Positions 7,276 through 12,530 of a stretch of DNA of 12,530 nt are shown one piece after another; the first letter of the stretch is position 1, and the number at the start of each line of letters is the position of its first letter. The DNA comes from Nitzschia sp. DOCU1 (Eukaryota; Bacillariophyta; Bacillariophyceae; Bacillariales; Bacillariaceae). A program made the position numbers and the translations under genes. The stretch covers positions 1 to 12,530 of the forward strand of contig CATOAN010000017.1 of the NCBI GenBank assembly GCA_951394045.1, in the 5' to 3' direction. The notes beneath the pieces were generated by a model. It was not told the origin of the DNA. It worked only from the letters and a program-made list of their open reading frames with translations, and ran no database searches.

Positions 7276-7736
7276 ATTTTGTATACAGTCTCAGACAGAG
7301 CTCGATTTCCAATCTGGCATGTCAAGAAAGTGCAATATGTATGCGTCGAAATCGTTTTGCGGTGCACGGATCGTTGAAAAAGCGACGACAGTTCAGAGGA
7401 AAGGAGACACGAAGAACAAAGTTTATTCATTTTTGACGACAGTTTCGAAGATCGGGAGTTTCCCATTCTGACATTGCTTCAAAATGCAATATGTATGCGT
7501 CGAAGCTTGGTTTGGCTTCACGAATGGCGAGAAAAGCGACGACAGTCGCGAAGACGCGAGACCCCAAGAAAAAGAGCGAGCCATTTTTGACGACCGTTTT
7601 CAAGATCGGGAGTTTTCCAATCTGGCGTGTCGCGAAAGCGCCATACGTATGCGTCGAAGTAGCGTTTCCTAGCGAGCATCGCGCAGAATGTAACGACAGT
7701 TACAAGGAGAGAGACACGATAAAAAACGACATGTCA
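7276..7736. repeat. Monomer array in module B, three subtypes
   Basis: Starts lie near 7276, 7431 and 7584, with the same subtype order as 2417-2877. Module A has two such sets here and B has one. Confidence 0.8.
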
Positions 7737-7938
7737 TTTTTGACGACAGTGTCGAGGATCTGGAGCTTCCGGGTCGAGCGCGGGCGTCTTCCCTGCGTGC
7801 GGGCGTCTTCGGAGCTCCCGGGAAGGGGGGGAGCCCACAAGAGGCCCGACGGAGCGATTTGTCACGATAACTTTAACAGCACATGGACCACTTTTCGAAG
7901 TCATATCAAAATGGAATTTTGCGATTTCTTGGGGAAAA
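7737..7938. repeat. Cap element leading into minisatellite B1
   Basis: It has the full cap with a G7 run and the GAAGTCATATCAAAATGGAA tail, ending TTGCGATTTCTTGGGGAAAA. Confidence 0.75.
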
Positions 7939-8066
7939 GGGTACAAGGGTAAAAGGGTACAAGGGTAAAAGGGTACAAAGGTGCAAGGGTACAAGGGCGC
8001 AAGGGTACAAGGGCGCGAGGGCACAAGGGTACAAGGGTGCAAGGGTACAAGGGTACAAGGGTACAA
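7939..8066 (+). repeat. GGGTACAA minisatellite B1, 16 units
   Basis: It has sixteen 8-bp units like A1, including CGC and CAC variants, but several interior units differ (one AGGTGCAA, one GGGCGCGA). Interior units have changed faster than flanking ones. Confidence 0.9.
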
Positions 8067-8204
8067 GGCTATACGGATTCTTTGGATGGGGGGGACCCCA
8101 CAAGCAGCCCGACAGAGCGAGTTGTCACGATAGCTTTAACAGCAAATGGACCACTTTTGGAAGCCAAGACAAAATGAAGTTTGAAGGTTTTGCGCCCGAC
8201 CAAT
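8067..8204. repeat. Cap element downstream of minisatellite B1
   Basis: It is the counterpart of 3207-3341, with the variant core CAAGCAGCCCGACAGAGCGA. Confidence 0.7.
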
Positions 8205-8664
8205 TTCGAAGACAATCTCGAACAGCGCTCGATTTCCAATCTGGCATGTCAAGAAAGTGCAATATGTATGCGTCGAAATCGTTTCGCGGTGCACGGATCG
8301 TTGAAAAAGCGACGACAGTTCAGAGGAAAGGAGACACGAAGAAAAAAGTTTATTCATTTTTGATGACAGTTTTAAAAATCGGGAGTTTCCCATGCTGACA
8401 ATGCTTCAAAATGCAATACGTATGCGTCGAAGCTTGGTTTGGCGTCACGAATGGCGAGAAAAGCGACGACAGTTGAGAAGACACGAGACCCCAAGAAAAA
8501 GAGCGAGTCATTTTTGACGACAGTGTCGAAGATCGGGAGTTTTCCAATCTGGCGTGTTGCGAAAGTGCAATACGTATACGTCGAAGCAGCGTTTCCTAGC
8601 GAGCATCGCGCCGTCTGTGATGACAATTACAAGGACAGAGACACGATAAAAAACGACGTGTCAT
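8205..8664. repeat. Monomer array in module B, three units
   Basis: Starts lie near 8205, 8358 and 8513. It lacks the chimeric unit of 3804-3895. The last box reads ATACGTATACGTCGAA. Confidence 0.8.
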
Positions 8665-8865
8665 TTTTGACGACAGTGTCGAGGATCTGGAGCTTCCGGG
8701 TCGAGCGCGGGCGTCTTCCCTGCGTGCGGGCGTTTTCGGAGCTCCCGGGAAGGGGGGGAGCCCACAAGAGGCCCGACGGAGCGATTTGTCACGATAACTT
8801 TAACAGCAAACGGACCACGTTTCGAAGTCATATCAAAATGGATTTTTGCGATTTCTTGTGGAAAA
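8665..8865. repeat. Cap element leading into minisatellite B2
   Basis: It is the counterpart of 4049-4250, with GATTTTTGCGATTTCTTGTG before the first GGGTACAA. Confidence 0.75.
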
Positions 8866-8993
8866 GGGTACAAGGGTAAAAGGGTACAAGGGTATAAGGG
8901 TAAAAGGGTACAAGGGTGTAAGGGTACAAGGGTATATGGGTACAAGGGTACAAGGGTACAAGGGTGTAAGGGTACAAGGGTACAAGGGTATAC
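8866..8993 (+). repeat. GGGTACAA minisatellite B2, 16 units
   Basis: The variant order matches A2 in 13 of 16 units. The three differences all make B2 match the GGGTACAA consensus. Confidence 0.9.
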
Positions 8994-9101
8994 GGATTCC
9001 CGGGAAGGGGAGCAGCCCACAAGTGGCCCGACGGAGCGAACTGACACGATAACTTTAACAGCATGGACCATGTTTGGAAGTCATGCCAAATTGGAATTCC
9101 T
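8994..9101. repeat. Cap element between minisatellites B2 and B3
   Basis: It is the counterpart of 4379-4488, with GTGGCCCGACGGAGCGA as core and GGAAGTCATGCCAAATTGGA before the tail. Confidence 0.7.
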
Positions 9102-9149
9102 GGGTACAAGGGTATAAGGGTATAAGGGTACAAGGGTACAAGGGTATAA
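9102..9149 (+). repeat. GGGTACAA minisatellite B3, 6 units
   Basis: Its unit order is identical to A3 (TAC TAT TAT TAC TAC TAT). It is followed by the telomere-like GGGTTCAGGGTTTAGGG at 9164-9180. Confidence 0.9.
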
Positions 9150-9163
9150 GGGTCCACGCTTTT

Positions 9164-9182
9164 GGGTTCAGGGTTTAGGGTT
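9164..9182 (+). repeat. Short degenerate telomere motif, module B
   Basis: It is identical to 4551-4569 and lies between the minisatellite and the two-hairpin junction. Confidence 0.6.
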
Positions 9183-9243
9183 ATCGAGTAGAGATTGCTC
9201 ATGATGATTGTACGTGTTAAGGACTTGTACAGAAGCGTAAAGC

Positions 9244-9351
9244 GCATAAGCGACATACCAAGTACGTCGCTTTGTGCAAACGACAGGAGCCGCTCGCTTG
9301 CAAGCTCGGGCCAAGCTAAGGGCGACGCCCGTGTAACAAGCCCTTAGCTTG
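9244..9351 (+). other. Two-hairpin telomere-junction element, B
   Basis: It has the same architecture as 4631-4738: hairpin 1 arms 9244-9254 and 9266-9277, hairpin 2 arms 9312-9323 and 9340-9351. Stems are unchanged between copies; visible differences (ACAAGAG to ACAGGAG, GCCTGTG to GCCCGTG) fall in the linker and the loop. That is compatible with stem constraint, though the copies are too similar for this to weigh much alone. Confidence 0.6.
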
Positions 9352-9355
9352 TCAG

Positions 9356-9451
9356 TTTAAGGTTTAGGGTTTTAGGGTTTAGGGTTTAGGGTTTAGGGGT
9401 TTAGGGTTTAGGGTTTAGGGTTTAGGGTTTAGGGTTTAGGGTTTAGGGTTT
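9356..9451 (+). repeat. Interstitial telomere tract 2
   Basis: TTTAAGG is followed by about 13 TTTAGGG-type units with TTTTAGGG and TTTAGGGG variants, G-rich strand on +. It directly follows module B. Confidence 0.97.
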
Positions 9452-9463
9452 GCATGATCGAAT

Positions 9464-9529
9464 GTGCGGGCTGGCGTGGGGTCCCCACCATATGGGTTAA
9501 GGGGACCCTCATGCCCAGGCCGCCCGCAC
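9464..9529. other. Long bulged hairpin after telomere tract 2
   Basis: GTGCGGGC (9464-9471) pairs with GCCCGCAC (9522-9529), and GGGTCCCC (9479-9486) pairs with GGGGACCC (9501-9508) around a 14-nt loop. Partly complementary sequence lies between the two stems. No counterpart was found after telomere tract 1. Confidence 0.65.
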
Positions 9530-9780
9530 CGACTTGAATTCCCACCCCAAGACCACCCAAAGCAGAACTTAGGGTTTAGGGTTCTTCTACCCCCCTCCCC
9601 CTATCAAGGGGGTGTGCGACGGGGTTGCTCTGTGCCGTTCGCTCCCGTCGCTGCCATCGCGAATGACCTCCACTCGACCGGCATAGGGTCGACTCTGCAC
9701 GGCCGTCGCATTGGAACAGGATCGGGTTTGCCCGTTGGGCTGAACGGAATTGCACAGGAGACGTCGAAAATCATAGGCCC
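9530..9780. other. Spacer before the D array
   Basis: It contains the TCCCACCCC-GACCACCCA-AGC motif (9540-9563) shared with 4867-4889, a two-unit telomere motif (9569-9583), and a small hairpin, CCCCCT-ATCA-AGGGGG, near 9596-9611. No gene is supported. Confidence 0.5.
9569..9583 (+). repeat. Two-unit interstitial telomere motif
   Basis: TTAGGGTTTAGGGTT lies in the spacer ahead of the D array. Confidence 0.8.
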
Positions 9781-10092
9781 CAGCCCAGAAGCACGAATCT
9801 TCGACAGGGGTCGCGCGGAAGGCCTTCCCAGGAGGATCCCAGGAAGGGTCTAGACGAGGGCTTCCGTTGGGCAAAACCCTTGGGTTTAGGGTATTATTCT
9901 TCTTGTGTACACCTGCGAGTCCGCGACAGCCTGCCGGGTGGGCTTCTGGCCGAAGTAGCACCCCCTCCATAGTGACTTCACTTTCGAATGGGGAGGGAGT
10001 GCAATACTTCGCCCACCTGATCGGCACAAGCCGCTCGCTGGACGCTCGGGCACGCCACGGGCCCGATCCGACGCCCGTGGCTTTCGAGTTCC
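9781..10092. repeat. Tandem unit D1 (312 bp)
   Basis: It starts CAGCCCAGAAGCACGAATC and contains AAGGCCTTCCCAGGAGG, GGTCTAGACGAGGGCTTCCG, the telomere motif TTGGGTTTAGGG (9880-9891), a long hairpin at 9937-10017, CCGCTCGCT and GCTCGGGC boxes, and hairpin 2 (10054-10081). It is repeated as D2 and D3. Open frames on both strands run through it, but the unit length varies by amounts not divisible by three. I recognise no protein. Confidence 0.9.
9937..10081 (+). other. Two-hairpin element in D1
   Basis: Hairpin 1 spans 9937-10017. GGTGGG pairs with CCCACC, CGAAGTA with TACTTCG and GCAC with GTGC; a C/T-rich strand then pairs with a G-rich strand at the top, giving about 26 pairs with a few bulges. 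Then come CCGCTCGCT (10031-10039) and GCTCGGGC (10044-10051). Hairpin 2 is GCCACGGGC (10054-10062) with GCCCGTGGC (10073-10081). It is followed by the next D unit, not by telomere repeats. The same elements are at 10275-10419 and 10652-10796. Confidence 0.6.
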
Positions 10093-10430
10093 CAGCCCAG
10101 AAGCACGAATCTTCGACAGGGGGTCGCGCGGAAGGCCTTCCCACGAGGATCCCAGGAAGGGTCTAGACGAGGGCTTCCCAGGAAGGGTCTAGACGAGGGC
10201 TTCCGTTGGGCAAAACCCTTGATTTAGGGTACTATTCCTCTTGTGTACACCTGCGAGTCCGCGACAGCCTGCCGGGTGGGCTTCTGGCCGAAGTAGCACC
10301 CCCTCCATAGTGACTTCACTTTCGAATGGGGAGGGAGTGCAATACTTCGCCCACCTGATCGGCACAAGCCGCTCGCTGGACGCTCGGGCACGCCACGGGC
10401 CCGATCCGACGCCCGTGGCTTTCGAGTTCC
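10093..10430. repeat. Tandem unit D2 (338 bp)
   Basis: It is a copy of D1 with a 26-bp internal tandem duplication (10151-10176 and 10177-10202, starting CCCAGGAAGGGTCTAGACGA). The telomere motif is altered to TTGATTTAGGG. The two-hairpin element is at 10275-10419. Confidence 0.9.
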
Positions 10431-10803
10431 TAGCCCAAAAGCACGAATCTTCGACAGGGGTCGCGCGGAAGGCCTTCCCAGTAGTATCCCAGGAAGGGTC
10501 TAGACGAGCACTTCCGTTGGGGGGTTGCGATTGGGGAGTTTTCTACGAAAAGGCACGACTCTAGCCCTAAAGGCACTTCCGTTGGGCAAAACCCTTGGGT
10601 TTAGGGTATTAATTCTCTTGTATACACCTGCGAGTCCGCGACCGCCTGCCGGGTGGGCTTCTGGCCGAAGTAGCACCCCCTCCATAGTGACTTCACTTTC
10701 GAATGGGGAGGGAGTGCAATACTTCGCCCACCTGATCGGCACAAACCGCTCGCTGGACGCTCGGGCACGCCACGGGCCCGATCCGACGCCCGTGGCTTTC
10801 AAG
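10431..10803. repeat. Tandem unit D3, truncated by telomere repeats
   Basis: It is a copy of D1 with a 51-bp insertion (10522-10572) between direct repeats GCACTTCCGTTGGG (10508-10521 and 10573-10586). The unit ends at TTTCAAG and TTTAGGG starts at 10804, where D1 and D2 continue into the next unit. Confidence 0.9.
10652..10796 (+). other. Two-hairpin telomere-junction element in D3
   Basis: Hairpin 1 is at 10652-10732, CCGCTCGCT at 10746-10754, GCTCGGGC at 10759-10766, and hairpin 2 arms at 10769-10777 and 10788-10796. The telomere tract begins 7 nt after hairpin 2. This is the same placement as in modules A and B, although the unit is otherwise unrelated. Confidence 0.6.
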
Positions 10804-11365
10804 TTTAGGGTTTAGGGTTTTAGGGTTTTAGGGTTTTAGGGTTTAGGGTTTAGGGTTTAGGGTTTAGGGTTTAGGGTTTAGGGTTTAGGGTTTAGGGTTG
10901 AGGGTTTAGGGTTTAGGGTTTAAGGTTTAGGGTTAGGTTTAGGGTTTAGGGTTTAGGGTAGGGTTTAGGGTTTTAGGGTTTTAGGGTTTTAGGGTTTAGG
11001 TTTAGGGTTTAGGGTTTAGGGTTTAGGGTTTAGGGTTTAGGGTTTAGGGTTTAGGTTTAGGGTTAGGGTTTAGGGTTTAGGGTTTAGGGTTTAGGGTTTA
11101 GGGGTTTAGGGTTTAGGGTTTAGGGTTAGGGTTTAGGGTTTAGGGTTTAGGGTTTAGGTTAGGGTTTAGGGTTTAGGGTTTAGGGTTTAGGGTTTAGGGT
11201 TTAGGGTTTAGGGTTTTAGGGTTTTAGGGTTTAGCGTTTAAGGTTTAGGGTTTAGGGTTTAGGGTTTAGGGTTTAGGGTTTAGGGTTTTAGGGTTTTAGG
11301 GTTTAGGGTTTAGGGTTTAGGGTCTAGGCTCTAGGGTTTAGGGTTTAGGGTTTAAGGTTTAGGGT
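10804..11365 (+). repeat. Long interstitial telomere tract 3
   Basis: It has about 80 TTTAGGG-type units with TTTTAGGG, TTAGGG, TTTAAGG and TTGAGGG variants. The distal part near 11320-11335 is more degenerate (GGGTCTAGGCTCTAGGG). It keeps the same strand orientation as the other tracts. Unique sequence follows, so it is not the physical end in this assembly. Confidence 0.98.
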
Positions 11366-11366
11366 G

Positions 11367-11563
11367 GTTGTTTTTTTTTCGGGGCGCCGACGACGCAAAG
11401 CGCCGGAGGTTGCTTCCAATGGCTTTTGGTTGATTGTCTTTCTTTCGGTGCGCTTGCATCTGCCGCATGTTCGATCGCGTGTCTCCGCATTCCACATGAG
11501 TAGTGGGCGACCGACTGACCGCGGCTGAAAAAAGGAGCTGGACCAAATCACCTACAGCGAGCC
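11367..11563. other. Unique sequence after telomere tract 3
   Basis: It starts with a T9 run and GGGGCGCCGACGACGC. It includes a pyrimidine-rich segment (near 11430-11450). No repeat family from the rest of the window is present and no coding sequence is supported. Confidence 0.4.
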
Positions 11564-12433
11564 GTGCAAAAGGAACGACACGAAAAACAATGCCTGACCT
11601 ATCTACCGCCAGAACAAGGTCATCGCGGATACGGTCCGGGGTCTCGAATTGCCGCCCGGACCGGGCTGCTCGTCGCCGGTCCTGGAGCCACGTCGCGTCC
11701 TGTGCGCGCAAGAGGCGGCGGACCCAATGGTCAGCCGGGCGGCGCTGCAGCTTGGACGAGGGATTCTGCAGGTGAACAAGACGTCGCGCCGTGCGCGCGG
11801 CAAAACTGTCGTTCAACCGTAACCGACCACAACGATGCTGCAGCTTCCATGGAATATGCCTCTTTCGCAACACATGCTGCCGCATCAGCGGAACTCATGC
11901 GGCGTGCTCCCTGTCGCAGGGGACGGATCGCGCAAGCAACCCGACTACTCATCCGGACGCCCGGCGCCGCCACATGTGGAGCCCTTTGCCTTTGGCGGCC
12001 ACGGAAGTCCCCCAGAAGCCCCCGGAAGGCCCCCAAGAGGCGCCCAGAGTGTTTCCAGAAGGTCCCAGAACTGGGTTGCACTCAAGGTGCTCCGAATTTA
12101 TCTTTTATCTTCAGAAGGCCCCCAGAGGCGCCCAGAGTGTTTCCAGAAGGTCCCAGAACTGGGCTGCACTCAAGGTGCTCCGAATTTATCTTTTATCTTC
12201 AGAAGGCCCCCAGGAGGCGCCCAGAGTGTTTCCAGAAGGTCCCAGAACTGGGCTGCACTCAAGGTGCTCCGAATTTATCTTTTACCTTTTTATCTTTTTA
12301 TTGTTGCTGGTGGCGTTCCCCGGGAACAGACATTTTCCCGAAATCAGCCAAACAAGCTTCTTTTTGGCCGTTGATACCATCATTCAGCATAGCTTTGTGT
12401 GAGGATTCCGAAAATCATGGTTTCAACGCGTAA
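11564..12433 (+). CDS. Hypothetical open frame, 289 codons
   Basis: This is the longest single open frame outside the satellites, opening with Met-Gln-Lys-Glu-Arg. The product is not recognised. Residues 1 to about 150 are Arg/Ala/Gly-rich without visible domains, signal peptide or membrane segments. From about residue 155 it runs through three 88-89 bp tandem repeats. That period is not divisible by three, so each repeat is read in a different frame and gives unrelated peptides. This argues against a real protein. Two other + frames are also open over 11835-12374. It is probably a by-product of stop-poor composition. Confidence 0.12.
   Translation: MQKERHEKQCLTYLPPEQGHRGYGPGSRIAARTGLLVAGPGATSRPVRARGGGPNGQPGGAAAWTRDSAGEQDVAPCARQNCRSTVTDHNDAAASMEYASFATHAAASAELMRRAPCRRGRIAQATRLLIRTPGAATCGALCLWRPRKSPRSPRKAPKRRPECFQKVPELGCTQGAPNLSFIFRRPPEAPRVFPEGPRTGLHSRCSEFIFYLQKAPRRRPECFQKVPELGCTQGAPNLSFTFLSFYCCWWRSPGTDIFPKSAKQASFWPLIPSFSIALCEDSENHGFNA
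11598..12024 (+). pseudogene. Possible broken or spliced coding segment
   Basis: In frame with 11598 there are 74 stop-free codons with balanced composition (for example QNKVIADTVRGLELPPGPG, then DPMVSRAALQLGRGILQVNK), ending at TAA (11820-11822). The same frame then reopens through 11835 (Met-Leu-Gln-Leu-Pro) into a Pro/Gly-rich segment ending near the 88-bp repeats. A CAG|GTGAAC sequence at about 11769-11776 could be a 5' splice site. It may be a decayed gene, an intron-containing gene or chance. No family is recognised and the other strand is also largely open. Confidence 0.18.
12025..12289. repeat. 88-bp tandem repeat, three units
   Basis: Units start at GAAGGCCCCC, at 12025, 12114 and 12202 (periods 89 and 88). 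Shared content includes GGCGCCCAGAGTGTTTCCAG, AAGGTCCCAGAACTGGG, CACTCAAGGTGCTCCGAATT and TATCTTTTATCTTCA. The third unit runs into TTACCTTTTTATC. A partial fourth copy closes the window (12487-12530). Confidence 0.9.
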
Positions 12434-12486
12434 AACCTCGATTTGACGGAATTTTGCCGAAATCAGCCAAACAAGCTTCTTTTTTG
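12290..12486. repeat. Flank with 28-bp direct repeat
   Basis: CGAAATCAGCCAAACAAGCT followed by TCTTTTTG occurs at 12339-12366 and again at 12458-12486. Together with the partial 88-bp copy after it, this suggests a longer higher-order period continuing beyond the window. No gene is recognised. Confidence 0.6.
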
Positions 12487-12530
12487 CCCCAGGAGGTGCC
12501 CTGAGTGTTTCCAGAAGGTCCCAGAACGGG
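12487..12530. repeat. Partial 88-bp repeat unit at window edge
   Basis: CCCCAGGAGGTGCCCTGAGT and GTTTCCAGAAGGTCCCAGAA match the first half of the 12025-12289 units with a few substitutions. It is cut by the window end. Confidence 0.75.

Larger units (their letters stand above)
5552..9353. repeat. Subtelomeric composite module, copy B
   Basis: This is the second head-to-tail copy of module A, about 3.80 kb. All components occur in the same order and orientation except the 629-bp and 246-bp units. Its end is again followed after TCAG by TTTAAGG and then TTTAGGG repeats. Single-base indels in G runs relative to A break the longest open frame of A. Confidence 0.9.

Noticed and set aside
67..9353. 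Modules A and B as LTR retrotransposons or as the LTRs of one large element.
   Set aside because: There is no reverse transcriptase, primer-binding site, polypurine tract or target duplication. Each module is a mosaic of satellites ending in telomere repeats.
9587..10802. Conserved open frames in the D units, on both strands, as genes.
   Set aside because: They are repeated only because the DNA unit is tandemly repeated. Copies have a 26-bp duplication and a 51-bp insertion, there is no recognisable domain, and the same segment is better explained by strong hairpins.
1..12530. Dinoflagellate spliced-leader relics, 5S rRNA or other rRNA.
   Set aside because: I looked for the spliced-leader core (TTTTGGCTCAAG) and for rRNA-like segments on both strands by eye and saw none; organism assignment therefore stays open.

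Overview
This window is almost entirely repetitive eukaryotic DNA of subtelomeric type. The strongest evidence is perfect and near-perfect arrays of the plant-type telomere repeat TTTAGGG at 4743-4830, 9356-9451 and 10804-11365, all with the G-rich strand on +. Unique sequence continues after the last array, so all three are interstitial. TTTAGGG telomeres occur in land plants, many green algae, cryptophytes, dinoflagellates and some apicomplexans. The composition and the kind of satellites suggest a microalgal genome, perhaps a dinoflagellate, but that is an impression. I found no spliced-leader sequence, rRNA, tRNA or recognisable protein to settle it.

Layout. (1) 67-4740 is module A, a composite satellite block. 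(2) 4743-5551 is a telomere tract followed by a spacer with a strong 95-bp foldback and a 79-bp tandem duplication. (3) 5552-9353 is module B, a second head-to-tail copy of module A. By eye it is over 95% identical, and it lacks one 629-bp and one 246-bp internal unit. (4) 9356-9780 is a telomere tract and a structured spacer. (5) 9781-10803 holds three tandem copies (D1-D3) of a 312-374 bp unit. (6) 10804-11365 is a long telomere-repeat tract. (7) 11367-12024 is GC-rich, mostly non-repetitive and possibly degenerate coding sequence. (8) 12025-12530 holds an 88-bp tandem repeat and its flank.

Modules A and B are built from a few parts used repeatedly: a monomer of about 153 bp with a conserved ATACGTATGCGTCGAA box; a cap element centred on GGCCCGACGGAGCGA, seen 13 times; an 8-bp GGGTACAA minisatellite attached to some caps; and a block with the core TTGGTCAGCACC, seen 5 times. 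Many frames stay open through these repeats on both strands. Comparison between copies gives no sign of protein-level constraint, so I annotate them as repeats, not genes.

The most interesting structure is at the junctions with telomere repeats. The end of modules A and B and the end of unit D3 share little overall sequence. Each nevertheless has hairpin 1, then CCGCTCGCT, then GCTCGGGC, then hairpin 2, then TTTAGGG within 4-7 nt. Between the two families hairpin 2 carries two compensated base-pair changes, which suggests a selected RNA or DNA fold next to telomeric DNA. No confident protein-coding gene was found.
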